This document shows, one piece after another, positions 1-8,102 of a stretch of 38,523 nt of DNA (position 1 is the first letter of the stretch; each line of letters begins with the position of its first letter). A program made the position numbers and the translations under genes. The stretch covers positions 1-38,523 of the forward strand of contig CAIOTT010000048.1 in assembly GCA_903861305.1 (NCBI GenBank), in the 5' to 3' direction. The notes below the pieces were generated by a model, which saw only the letters and a list, made by a program, of their open reading frames with translations, ran no database searches and was not told where the DNA came from. The stretch is from Candidatus Omnitrophota bacterium. Its GTDB lineage: Bacteria; Omnitrophota; Gorgyraeia; Zapsychrales; Fredricksoniimonadaceae.

Positions 1-2
1 AG

Positions 3-1238
3 ATGATCAAATTGCTCAATACCAGCAGGGGGATCACGCACAATGTTGTCCTGTATACCGAGGAGCTTTTGTTCGGGAGCACTTTGGAAACGGTATTAAG
101 GATGCCTTTGACGGAGCACGACCGTCGTCAGGTGGCGCACGCGTTCATTGATTGGTATGTATATTTGTGGTTGTTGACGGATGGATATTTAATGCCTTTG
201 GAAAGGGAAAAATGGAATATGCTCTTTGAACGCAGGCCTCAAGGGGGTCTTGATCTCTCAAAAATGAAATGCTTCGACACGGGTTTGTTTTATCAAGAAT
301 GGACCTTTGATGAGATGCTCGAGTTCATACGTAATGATCTTCCCGAGGGATGGCGTCCTCTTGTTGAGGAGGAGCTGAGTGCCGTCCTCAAATTTCACGA
401 TGTTGATTCGGAAGAAGGAAGGGAAAAGGCTTCTTCACGTTTTCCGCGGCTTCATTTAGTAGCATTGGATGAAAATGGGCGTGCCACTGGCGATATATTA
501 ACTTACAAACAAATCCATGCTCAGAAAAAGTTTCATGAGGTGTTATGGATCATTTTATTGGATCAGGATGGAAAAATAATCCTTCAGAAACGACCAACGG
601 GGAAAAAAGACCATCCCGGGGACCTGGATATTTATGGGGGCCATGTTCAGGCAGGCATTTCATTCCCGACCGTAGTGAATAATCTTCTTCAAGAAGAAAC
701 CGGCATCATGAGCCCGATCAAGTTCCAGGCGCTGACAAAAAGACGTGCTATTAAAAGGATGGTGGCGCATAAGGGTTTTACTGAGAATGTGTTTGCCACA
801 GTGCTTGTCGTACAACTCGAAGCAGATCAGGTCAAGGAATTAAAGTTAACCCCGGAGATACAGGGTTATGTGACGATCCCCTTAGAGCATCTTCAAGAAA
901 ATTTAACAAAGTATTCGCTTAGTGACAATTTAAAGTACCTGATCGAAGAAGAGCATTTGTTAAGGTTGGAGGCCAGGGATACGGACAGGGCTGATATCTA
1001 TAACGCTGATAGCAGTGATCAGGATCATGCCGGATCAAGCGCTGTGGTTGATAACGGAGGCATAGACCTGACCCGTGGCAGGATGAACATTAAGATCAAC
1101 AGTCATGGCGAGGGTATCCAGTACTCATTCGACCCTGTCATGATCCAGCGGCTGGACATTGCCGCCGGCATCACATCAACCATCATTGATATCCGCCCTA
1201 TGACAATGACCCTGATGGCTTTTTTGGGGGTTGAATAA
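3..1238 (+). CDS. Nudix-like protein with degenerate catalytic box and GGIDL C-terminal module (5' end possibly off window)
   Basis: The frame opens at the window edge, so the ATG at base 3 may be internal; 411 residues are visible. Residues 1-150 are not recognised. Residues about 155-320 read as a Nudix fold of the YfcD/isopentenyl-diphosphate-isomerase-like type (LDENGRATGD, then KIILQKRP). The Nudix box at 213-235 is damaged: G213 is followed by I219 where Glu is expected, and N227-L228 replace the Arg-Glu pair. E231, E232 and G234 remain. Metal-dependent pyrophosphohydrolase activity is therefore doubtful. Residues 352-411 are a GGIDL...IIDI module shared with the genes at 1242 and 15551. 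No signal peptide is visible, but a true N-terminus may lie upstream. Only 3 bases separate this gene from the next, so they are probably co-transcribed. The Nudix fold is fairly sure; the function is unknown. Confidence 0.7.
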   Translation: MIKLLNTSRGITHNVVLYTEELLFGSTLETVLRMPLTEHDRRQVAHAFIDWYVYLWLLTDGYLMPLEREKWNMLFERRPQGGLDLSKMKCFDTGLFYQEWTFDEMLEFIRNDLPEGWRPLVEEELSAVLKFHDVDSEEGREKASSRFPRLHLVALDENGRATGDILTYKQIHAQKKFHEVLWIILLDQDGKIILQKRPTGKKDHPGDLDIYGGHVQAGISFPTVVNNLLQEETGIMSPIKFQALTKRRAIKRMVAHKGFTENVFATVLVVQLEADQVKELKLTPEIQGYVTIPLEHLQENLTKYSLSDNLKYLIEEEHLLRLEARDTDRADIYNADSSDQDHAGSSAVVDNGGIDLTRGRMNIKINSHGEGIQYSFDPVMIQRLDIAAGITSTIIDIRPMTMTLMAFLGVE

Positions 1239-1241
1239 AGT

Positions 1242-4200
1242 ATGCGCGGGACAATAAAGACATATAGCTTACCGAGTGCGCGCAGGGTAGGTGTATTTCT
1301 TCTGTTGGTTATCTTTATCTTGACCAATGGGATAGGGCCTGTGAGTTTTGCCCGGGCGCAGGAGGTATTTCAGCTGCCGCAACCCGGCACCCGGGTCAGT
1401 TTAAGCCCCGCATTCGCTCCGGCGCTCCTCAAAGGGATCAAAGTTTATCCGGATGACCCTTTCCGGCTGGATTTTATCCTTGATCAAGGGAATGCCAATG
1501 GATCATCTGATAAGTTAAAGGAGGAATCTTCCCGTCTGATCAAGTATTTTCTTGCCTCGATCACGGTTCCCGAGAAAGACCTGTGGGTTAATCTTAGCCC
1601 CTACGAAAAAGACCGCATTGTTCCTGACGCCTTTGGCCAGACCGGGATGGGCAGGGACCTTTTGGCCCAGGATTATCTTCTGAAGCAGATCACCTCCTCG
1701 GTTATTTATCCCGAAGGGGAGGTCGGCAAGAAGTTTTGGGCTAAAGTCTATGCCGAGGCTCAGCGCCGTTACGGCACAACCGATATCCCGGTAGATACCT
1801 TCAACAAGGTCTGGATCGTTCCGGAGAAGGCCATTGTTTACGAGAATAAGAATGCGGCGTATGTCGTTGGATCCAGGTTGAAGGTCATGCTGGAAACCGA
1901 TTATGTGGCGGCGACCCGGGCGGACACAAGGTCCGCCCCTACAGCACAGGAGGCCGGTAAATTATGCGTAGGGGAAGTCCTCGTGTCCTCCCGCAACGAT
2001 GTTGCCAAAAATATCCTCCGGGAAGTCGTCATTCCCATCCTTGAGAAAGAAGTCAACGAAGGCCAGAACTTCGCCCGCTTGCGCCAGGTCTATAACTCCC
2101 TGATCCTCGCCGTCTGGTTCAAGGACAAGATCAAAGAAAGCATCTTCGGCAAGGCCTATGTTGACCGGGAGAAGATCGCAGGGGTCGAGATCAGCGACAA
2201 GGCCGAAAAGGAGAAGATCTGGGCGCGGTATGTCGAATCGTTCAAGGAGGGTGCTTATAATTTTATTCGCGAAGAAAAGGATACGGTTTCCGGTGAGATG
2301 ATATCGCGAAAGTATTTTTCAGGTGGGAATGATTTTTCTCAATGTCGTAAAGTAGAAACAGTATATAGCGCCAAAACGTATCCTGGGCGTTTACTGGGTG
2401 GTGTTCCTGCAATGGCTAGTGTTATTCAGGTTAAACTTGATGTTGCAGTAAAGAAAAATTTACTTAAAGCACAACGATCAAGGCCTTCAAATGATCGCCG
2501 TGAAAAGAAAAACGAAGATAAATCCGAAAAGAGTGAAAAAGCGTCAATTTTATCGGATGCTTCTCAAATGGTAGGAATAGAATCTACGAAGACAGCAGGC
2601 AAATGGCTTAAAAGCGGGGTATTTGCCCTGGCTGTCAGCATGGCGCTCGCCGGTGGTGGGTCATATTATTGGCTGCGCTGGGGGTATGATGTCCAAATGA
2701 ATAAAATGCTGGCGCTCCCCCAGATACGACCGGCTGTCGGGTTTCAGGATGGCAAGATCGTTAACTATGATGGGCATGCATTTAAACTTTCAAGCCGGCT
2801 GGCACATCAGCAAGGCGATATCCATCGCGCATTGGCGCAGGGGGCGGCAGGCAGGGATTTTTGGACCGCGACCTTTGCAAATTATCCCGCAGACCAGCCT
2901 GTGTCAGCATTGCTCACAGTTGATGTGCTTCAAAGTGCCCAGGAAAGCGGTCAATTGGATGGTTTGTTCAATGGCTTGCGCACTCAGCCGGATCTGGTGT
3001 ATCGATATTTATCTGAAATCCCTTACCAGCAGATGCAGGGATTTTCATATTATTTCTCGAAGTTAAAACCAGGTATCCGTCAGAAGATCTTTCAAATTTT
3101 TTATCGTCAGTTGGCAGATGACTTTGAGGTCCTTGAGAACGGGAAGATGGTCAAGTCGGTCTTTTTTTCTACGCGCTTAGAACAGGCAGAACGCATGCGC
3201 AGGTTGTATGGAGAGATGATGCGCGCATTGAATTATATTCCTCCTCTTAAGGAAGGTGACATGCCTGAGGGGCCGTTAACCACGGCGCCGGATTCTCCTG
3301 TGGCGCCATTTGAAGGTGTGGCGTTCACCCGGCAACAAGCTGCTGATGAAGTTTATCAATATTTTTCTGAAAGTATCGATCAGTATAAGAAGAAAGGTTA
3401 TACCGTTACAACATGGTCGCCGGAAAAGGTCAATATCGGTGATGTTGAGGGTATGATCGGGCATTATTCGACAGGGCACGGGTTGGGCAAACAGTCCTAT
3501 TATATGGATAACAAAGCCGGGCTTCTTTTGCAGTGGGTACAAATGAATACCACTTCAAAGAGTAATGCGCATCGCATTACCCAGAAAGAATTAATAGTCG
3601 AAGCCATGCACCTGGCGGAGGATCCTCGTACGAAAACAGTCGATCTTTTCAATGCCATTGCCACAATAAGTCATATGTTCAAAAGTTTGACGAGAAGTCC
3701 GCATGCTGTTTTAGGGGCATATTTGGCGATGGGGGAGCAGGATGGTGTGGATTATATATGGGATCATTTTCAGCCTAATATCCTTGTAAATTCATTGTAT
3801 CAAAGCCGGGTAAGATCAGTGGATGATCAAGGCCGGCCGGTCTTCTTTTGGCGTCCTGTTGATCTTGAAGGGAACGATAGTATCCCTTCAGGACAGAGAA
3901 CAGGGATCATGAGAGCTGATACCGGGCATGATCTTTATCATGGCTGGGGTGTTTTATTAATGAATATCTATTTGCGCCTGGAAAGTATTAATAAGATCAA
4001 GGCCGATCTATATGGTCAGCGGTCCGCAGGCACGGAGGGTGTTCTTGGTCGCGTGGGACGTGCGCATAAGGGGGGCGTTTTTAGGTTTAAAAGTGCCGAC
4101 ACAGAGTATTTGCCCCTGTTCCTTAAGATCGCGCAATCTTTGGGCGTCGAAGAATATGCTTTGGATATTTCGAGATTCTCCAAAAAGAGCGGTTCCGGGC

Positions 4201-5315
4201 CAGAGGTTATTTTTAGCAGGGTCGCGGCAAAGATGGCCGAAGATGTCGTATCAAGGAAGATATTAACAAATCCTCATGCTTCGCCGGGCATAAGTACGCT
4301 GGCGTCTTTTAGCAATGACCAATCCTTTTTAAGGTCTTTGCAGGGAGGGATCGATCTTGATCGGTATGCCGTTATGTTGAACAAACGCTGGGCAGAGATC
4401 AGACGTGAGCCGTCATCTCGGGCCATGGAGGAAAGAGCGCGGCTTGTTGAGACAACGGAGCAACTATTGACGCTCGAGAAGATCTCAGGCAAGTCAGCGG
4501 GAATTTCTGATGATCTAAGAAAGTATGTGTTTTCCTCTGTTGCAAAGAACGCTCTTTCGGAAAATGAACTGGCCATTCAGCTTGACATCTTTGAGAAGTC
4601 TTACTTGAGGACCGGGGTTGATATCGGGAACATCAATGCGCCATTTATATTTGATGTTCTGTTGAAGTATGATTTTGGACCCGAAAATCCGATCGATGGG
4701 GTAAAACATAAGATCGCAGGGCAAGGCAGGCTGTTATTGGAAACTTACATGAAATTAGCTAAAGATCCTGATGTCAGCATCAAATATCCCTTGATCCGGA
4801 ACGTACATTTACCTTCAGCTGTGCTTGTTGAACTGCTTTCCGATGAAAACCTGGATGTTGTATTGGCCGCATTGGAGAAATTACGTTTTGTCCCTGGCCA
4901 CGCGAATATACCGGCAAAAAGTCATTTTCCCATTGATAAGATCATGACGATCTTATCAAAGAATGTAGCTTTGGAGACACGTTTGAATATGTTCTCAATT
5001 TTTCAAAAGGGATATCCAGATGTTAAGGAAGATACGTGGAATAATTTTTCAATGATGGCTTTTGGAAAAAATATTACAAATGATAGTCGCGATAACGTGA
5101 GCCATCAGGATCGTTCCATGATAAGAGATCCCGGCGGTATCGACCTGACCCGCGACAAAATGAACGTTGCCGTAACAGGCGGCAGGAATAGTGTGAAATT
5201 CAAGTTCGATGCCGCCATGATCCAGCGTCTTAATGACGCCGCCGGCATCACGCCCACTATCATTGACATCCACCCGATGGCAATGACCCTGGCGAGTTTT
5301 TTGGGTGAGCAATAA
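1242..5315 (+). CDS. giant exported protein with Omnitrophota-type N-terminal module and GGIDL C-terminal module
   Basis: 1357 residues. Residues 1-39 form a long signal peptide: a basic start, a hydrophobic stretch VGVFLLLVIFIL, and a likely cut after ARA. Residues about 40-365 are a module strongly similar to the protein at 15551 (shared strings VPEKDLWVNLSPYEKDRI and PVDTFNKVWIVP), ending in RKYFSGG. A charged Lys/Glu-rich linker follows, then a second hydrophobic segment at about 456-475 that could be a membrane anchor. The middle, about 490-1290, matches nothing I recognise. A HEAT-like helical stretch lies near 1185-1215, and an internal GGIDL stands at 1035-1039 without the rest of the module. 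Residues 1298-1357 are the full C-terminal module. An inverted repeat is inserted in frame at 1915-1994. No good ribosome-binding site precedes the ATG. Export is inferred; the function is unknown. Confidence 0.8.
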   Translation: MRGTIKTYSLPSARRVGVFLLLVIFILTNGIGPVSFARAQEVFQLPQPGTRVSLSPAFAPALLKGIKVYPDDPFRLDFILDQGNANGSSDKLKEESSRLIKYFLASITVPEKDLWVNLSPYEKDRIVPDAFGQTGMGRDLLAQDYLLKQITSSVIYPEGEVGKKFWAKVYAEAQRRYGTTDIPVDTFNKVWIVPEKAIVYENKNAAYVVGSRLKVMLETDYVAATRADTRSAPTAQEAGKLCVGEVLVSSRNDVAKNILREVVIPILEKEVNEGQNFARLRQVYNSLILAVWFKDKIKESIFGKAYVDREKIAGVEISDKAEKEKIWARYVESFKEGAYNFIREEKDTVSGEMISRKYFSGGNDFSQCRKVETVYSAKTYPGRLLGGVPAMASVIQVKLDVAVKKNLLKAQRSRPSNDRREKKNEDKSEKSEKASILSDASQMVGIESTKTAGKWLKSGVFALAVSMALAGGGSYYWLRWGYDVQMNKMLALPQIRPAVGFQDGKIVNYDGHAFKLSSRLAHQQGDIHRALAQGAAGRDFWTATFANYPADQPVSALLTVDVLQSAQESGQLDGLFNGLRTQPDLVYRYLSEIPYQQMQGFSYYFSKLKPGIRQKIFQIFYRQLADDFEVLENGKMVKSVFFSTRLEQAERMRRLYGEMMRALNYIPPLKEGDMPEGPLTTAPDSPVAPFEGVAFTRQQAADEVYQYFSESIDQYKKKGYTVTTWSPEKVNIGDVEGMIGHYSTGHGLGKQSYYMDNKAGLLLQWVQMNTTSKSNAHRITQKELIVEAMHLAEDPRTKTVDLFNAIATISHMFKSLTRSPHAVLGAYLAMGEQDGVDYIWDHFQPNILVNSLYQSRVRSVDDQGRPVFFWRPVDLEGNDSIPSGQRTGIMRADTGHDLYHGWGVLLMNIYLRLESINKIKADLYGQRSAGTEGVLGRVGRAHKGGVFRFKSADTEYLPLFLKIAQSLGVEEYALDISRFSKKSGSGPEVIFSRVAAKMAEDVVSRKILTNPHASPGISTLASFSNDQSFLRSLQGGIDLDRYAVMLNKRWAEIRREPSSRAMEERARLVETTEQLLTLEKISGKSAGISDDLRKYVFSSVAKNALSENELAIQLDIFEKSYLRTGVDIGNINAPFIFDVLLKYDFGPENPIDGVKHKIAGQGRLLLETYMKLAKDPDVSIKYPLIRNVHLPSAVLVELLSDENLDVVLAALEKLRFVPGHANIPAKSHFPIDKIMTILSKNVALETRLNMFSIFQKGYPDVKEDTWNNFSMMAFGKNITNDSRDNVSHQDRSMIRDPGGIDLTRDKMNVAVTGGRNSVKFKFDAAMIQRLNDAAGITPTIIDIHPMAMTLASFLGEQ
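1915..1994. repeat. inverted pair of dispersed-repeat-like arms inside a coding sequence
   Basis: The left arm, 1915-1942, contains GGGCGGAC-acaag-GTCCGCCC, a perfect 8-bp hairpin, and ends CCCCTAC. The right arm, 1968-1994, begins GTAGGGG and is an imperfect reverse complement of the left arm. A 25-base spacer lies between them. The GTAGGGGCGGACC...GTGTCCGCCC pattern resembles short dispersed repeats common in bacterial intergenic regions (from memory). The element is read through in frame as residues 225-251 of the exported protein. The paralogue at 15551 has unrelated sequence at that place, so this is a tolerant linker. Confidence 0.65.
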
Positions 5316-5602
5316 TATAGTCACAAAGGGTGGATTGCCACAGGATCCATATTCATGAAGAAGCGGAAAATGATGGAACTTCGGGTGAGGTTGATCCTTT
5401 GACCCGCATGTGGCATGGGATAACGGCGCTGATATAGCCTCTGAGTTCTTGTACGATCATTGGCGAATTTCCAGCGTTCCTTTCGGATAGAGGCATCCAT
5501 TTTTCAACCCTTTCCATTGACGTCAGCATCGGTTTTTGCTAAAGTTCGGTATAAGTTAATCCGCTAAGGCATTAATCGCGTATCCGCACGGGAGGTTCCT
5601 TC
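5316..5602. other. gene-poor gap with broken coding-like frames
   Basis: This 287-base gap holds no intact gene. Two short stretches look coding-like in different frames: one reads IHIHEEAENDGTSGEV and continues DPLTRMWHG up to about 5437; another reads WDNGADIASEF and continues to a stop near 5488. The overlap of the two frames around the shared WHG/WDNG region suggests a frameshifted gene remnant, which I cannot identify. The end of the gap holds a possible promoter and the ribosome-binding site GGGAGG for exbB. Confidence 0.35.
5517..5545 (+). promoter_or_regulatory. candidate sigma-70 promoter for the exbB-to-sod gene array
   Basis: TTGACG at 5517-5522 matches five of six -35 positions. 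A 17-base spacer leads to TAAAGT at 5540-5545, which matches four of six -10 positions. It lies about 60 bases before the first gene of the array. The -10 box is weak, so confidence is low. Confidence 0.3.
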
Positions 5603-6217
5603 ATGTCGCTCTGGCAAATGCTTAAACTGGGTGGGGGGACGGTCATTGTCCTGCTTGCCCTCTCGACTCTGTCGCTGGCGGTCATCATCGAGCGTGTGAT
5701 CATGTATTTCCGTTCATCCAGGACCCGCCGCGAGGTTTTCATGATGGATATCGCCGATCAGATCCGGCGGGGCAACGTGTCAAAAGCTCAGGAGATCTGC
5801 CACAATACCGCGACCCCTTTTGCCAGCGTCGTGGCCGTAGGGCTCGGGCTGCGCGGCGGATCAAGCATCCTGATCGATAATGCCATGGAACGGCAGATCA
5901 CCATTGAAACGATCAAGCTGGAGCGGCGGATCGCTATTATCGGCACCATCGGCAGCACCGCGGTATATATCGGCCTTTTTGGTACCGTGCTGGGGATCAT
6001 TCGCGCGTTCCAGGATATTGCCCAGCAGGGAGCCGGCGGTATGGCGGTCGTCATCAACGGCATTGCCGAGGCGCTGGTCTGTACAGCGGTGGGTTTGTGC
6101 GTGGCGGTCCCGGCGGTCATCGCTTTCAATTACTGCCAGAGCCGCATCGAGCGTTTTGTGATGGATATGGACCTTGCCGCGTCCGAAGCGCTGGACCTTA
6201 TCACCGGGGCCAAGTGA
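5603..6217 (+). CDS. exbB: MotA/TolQ/ExbB proton-channel family protein
   Basis: A 204-residue inner-membrane protein of the ExbB/TolQ family. These form the proton-conducting pentamer that, with ExbD/TolR, powers TonB-type uptake or Tol-Pal envelope maintenance. Three membrane segments are visible: near residues 13-33, then two long ones at about 110-135 and 150-180, the latter with the family's glycine-rich GLFGTVLGII and AEALVCTAVGL strings. The length is normal. GGGAGG lies shortly before the ATG. The stop overlaps the exbD start as TGATG, so the pair is translationally coupled. No tonB, tolA or outer-membrane receptor is in the window, so ExbB and TolQ roles cannot be told apart. Confidence 0.9.
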   Translation: MSLWQMLKLGGGTVIVLLALSTLSLAVIIERVIMYFRSSRTRREVFMMDIADQIRRGNVSKAQEICHNTATPFASVVAVGLGLRGGSSILIDNAMERQITIETIKLERRIAIIGTIGSTAVYIGLFGTVLGIIRAFQDIAQQGAGGMAVVINGIAEALVCTAVGLCVAVPAVIAFNYCQSRIERFVMDMDLAASEALDLITGAK

Positions 6218-6630
6218 TGAACCGGCGCCCGCGCAAAAGGCAACTGGTCGCCGAGATCAACATCACGCCGTTCACGGACGTCATCCTTGTCCTTCTGGTC
6301 ATCTTCATGATCGCCACACCCCTGATCTACCAGTCGAATATCAAGGTCAAACTTCCGGAATCAACGGCGGCGTTACCGCATGAGGTCGGCAGGGTCAAGC
6401 AGACCGTGGTCACGATCACGAGCGAAGGCATGGTTTACCTGGATGACAAGCTCGTCACCAACAAGGAGCTCCGTGAGAAGATCGCGGCCATGCAGAAGTC
6501 CGAGGCGCAGCTGAGCGTTTATCTGCGCTCCGACCAGCAGACCCGCTTTAAAGATGTTGTTGATGTCCTGGATATCATGACAGCCCTGGGTGTTTCGAAA
6601 CTCGATATTGCGGCCGTCAAGGTGGAGTGA
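6217..6630 (+). CDS. exbD: ExbD/TolR family biopolymer transport protein
   Basis: 137 residues from the ATG that overlaps the exbB stop. A longer upstream frame from 6097 is only exbB read out of frame. The N-terminus has the family pattern: a short basic tail, then INITPFTDVILVLLVIFM, a single membrane helix with the conserved Asp that takes part in proton flow. A periplasmic domain of about 95 residues follows (VVTITSEGMVYLDD, then a late helix DVLDIMTALGVSKLDI), as in ExbD/TolR. It partners ExbB and transmits proton-motive energy to an envelope protein not encoded here. Confidence 0.92.
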   Translation: MNRRPRKRQLVAEINITPFTDVILVLLVIFMIATPLIYQSNIKVKLPESTAALPHEVGRVKQTVVTITSEGMVYLDDKLVTNKELREKIAAMQKSEAQLSVYLRSDQQTRFKDVVDVLDIMTALGVSKLDIAAVKVE

Positions 6631-6639
6631 CGTTCTTTT

Positions 6640-7230
6640 ATGAAAATTGCCATTGTTTTTCATTCTGTCTGCGGGAATGATCATCTGGTCGCCAAAAAGT
6701 TCTGTGATGAACTGCAGCGGCTCGGCGCGGGAGCTTCGCTTTACCGTGTGCATGACCCCTCGTGGAAAGAAATGCCTGACCTTTCGTCCGCGGTGCGCGA
6801 TAATCTTCGCGCGATGCGGGCTTTGCCTGAAGCTACGCCTCAAGCGCTGCTGGACGCCGACCTGGTCATCATGGGGTCGCCAACATATTTCGGGAATGTT
6901 TCTGCGCCGATGAAAACCTTCATGGATTCCACGGGAGGATTATGGGTGAAGGGACAGTTGGAGGGGAAAATGTTCGCCGCATTTACTTCCGCGGGGAATC
7001 CCGAGGGCGGCGGTGATCTTTGTTTACAGGCATTGCATACCTATGCTAAATATATGGGGATGCTTTCGGTCCCGTTGCCTGTTACGGCGGTTGCAGGTGT
7101 GAATACGCCGGCGTTGGGCGTGATCCACTATTCCGCGGGCAAGTACGCTGAAATACTTGATCAGGGAACTGCCCGGCTCATCAGTGCGTTCTCTTCATTC
7201 TTGCGGAGGTGTTATGGATCAGCCCATTGA
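6640..7230 (+). CDS. flavodoxin-like (WrbA-type) NAD(P)H oxidoreductase
   Basis: 196 residues with a flavodoxin fold. The N-terminus, IAIVFHSVCGNDHLVAKK, is the phosphate-binding loop after the first strand. GSPTYFGNVSAPMKTFMD near residues 86-103 is the typical WrbA-family flavin loop, and FTSAGNPEGGG near 110-125 lines the flavin site. This family binds FMN and often reduces quinones by two electrons, which limits semiquinone and superoxide formation. That fits the oxidative-stress genes downstream. It could equally be a simple electron carrier. It starts 9 bases after exbD and overlaps the PilZ gene by 17 bases. Confidence 0.8.
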   Translation: MKIAIVFHSVCGNDHLVAKKFCDELQRLGAGASLYRVHDPSWKEMPDLSSAVRDNLRAMRALPEATPQALLDADLVIMGSPTYFGNVSAPMKTFMDSTGGLWVKGQLEGKMFAAFTSAGNPEGGGDLCLQALHTYAKYMGMLSVPLPVTAVAGVNTPALGVIHYSAGKYAEILDQGTARLISAFSSFLRRCYGSAH

Positions 7231-7684
7231 CAACAGGCGCAAATACGAACGCTATACGACCGACGCACGGGTCGAATTCCGTGTGCCGTATGATTTTGAG
7301 GCTGAGGTTGATTTTAAGATCACCGAAGAGATCATGGAGGGCCGTGAACGCATATACGCCGGGATTTCAAGGGATATTTCCATCCGCGGGCTTTCCTTCC
7401 GTTCGCCCAAACGCCTTGATCCTGGTGACCTGTTATGGATGGACCTTCGTTTGCCCAAGAGCAATGAGATCGTTTTCCTCAGAGGTGAGGTTTGCTGGTG
7501 CAAAACAACGGATGCTCCCGGGGATAACAAGCCCGCATTCGTCGCCGGCGTGAAGATCAATTCAGTGGACGGGCATGACGTCGATGAGACGGTTTATTTT
7601 GATAAGGCGTACGGGGTGATCTGGAGCGAGCTTTTGGAACGTGTGCTTGGGGGCTTCGCAAAGTTGAACCGGAAAAAGACCTGA
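7214..7684 (+). CDS. PilZ-domain protein (probable cyclic-di-GMP binding)
   Basis: 156 residues. The start chosen is the ATG at 7214 because GGAGGT lies at 7205-7210; this overlaps the previous gene by 17 bases. The N-terminus has NRRKYERY, giving the RxxxR motif, and DISIRG near residue 55 gives the D/NxSxxG motif. Both are needed for cyclic-di-GMP binding in PilZ domains. The spacing between them is longer than usual because of an acidic stretch (about 20-45). The rest is a beta barrel with a C-terminal helix. No enzyme domain is attached, so it is probably a small adaptor that relays cyclic-di-GMP levels to motility or envelope functions. Its target is not evident. Confidence 0.82.
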   Translation: MDQPIDNRRKYERYTTDARVEFRVPYDFEAEVDFKITEEIMEGRERIYAGISRDISIRGLSFRSPKRLDPGDLLWMDLRLPKSNEIVFLRGEVCWCKTTDAPGDNKPAFVAGVKINSVDGHDVDETVYFDKAYGVIWSELLERVLGGFAKLNRKKT

Positions 7685-7694
7685 CCGGTCTGCC

Positions 7695-8102
7695 ATGACA
7701 AAGACAAAACCATATATCCTGGTCCTGCGAGGGGTCCTTCAGGACGCCGAGGGGCGGTTTCTTTTGATGCAACGCGCCGCAGGCTGCAAAGGGTGGCCCG
7801 GAAAATGGGAATTTCCCGGCGGAAAGGTCGATCCCGGCGAAGAGATAGGCAAGGCATTGGTGCGGGAATGGAAAGAGGAGACTGGGCTTGATGTCCTGGT
7901 CGATCATGTTGTTGACGCTTTCGAATGGGAAAGAGAGAATGACCGCATCCTTTATATCGTCTTTCGCGTGAAAAGCGTTTTGTCAGGCGAGGTTGTCAGG
8001 TCGGATGAACATGACGCCTTTGGCTGGTTTGACCGTCAGGCCATGCGTGCGCTTGATATTTCGCCGGCCCTGAACCGGGTGGTCGAGATGCTATGCGCCT
8101 GA
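7695..8102 (+). CDS. Nudix hydrolase, MutT/8-oxo-dGTP diphosphatase type
   Basis: 135 residues, the usual size for MutT. The Nudix box is complete: G43-x5-E49-x7-R57-E58-x2-E61-E62-x-G64. It follows WPGKWEFPGG, the MutT-like substrate strand. Such enzymes hydrolyse oxidised nucleoside triphosphates to monophosphates, keeping 8-oxo-dGTP out of DNA; the exact substrate here is inferred. The gene follows pilZ by 10 bases and overlaps exonuclease III by 10, a fitting partner in repair of oxidised DNA. It contrasts with the degenerate Nudix box in the first gene of the window. No clear ribosome-binding site precedes the ATG. Confidence 0.85.
   Translation: MTKTKPYILVLRGVLQDAEGRFLLMQRAAGCKGWPGKWEFPGGKVDPGEEIGKALVREWKEETGLDVLVDHVVDAFEWERENDRILYIVFRVKSVLSGEVVRSDEHDAFGWFDRQAMRALDISPALNRVVEMLCA

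Noticed and set aside
1242-5315. Glycoside hydrolase or peptidase domain in the middle of the first giant protein
   Set aside because: No catalytic motif could be found, so no function is assigned.
6097-6216. Longer start for exbD
   Set aside because: The extension only reads exbB out of frame; the ATG at 6217 gives the normal ExbD length.
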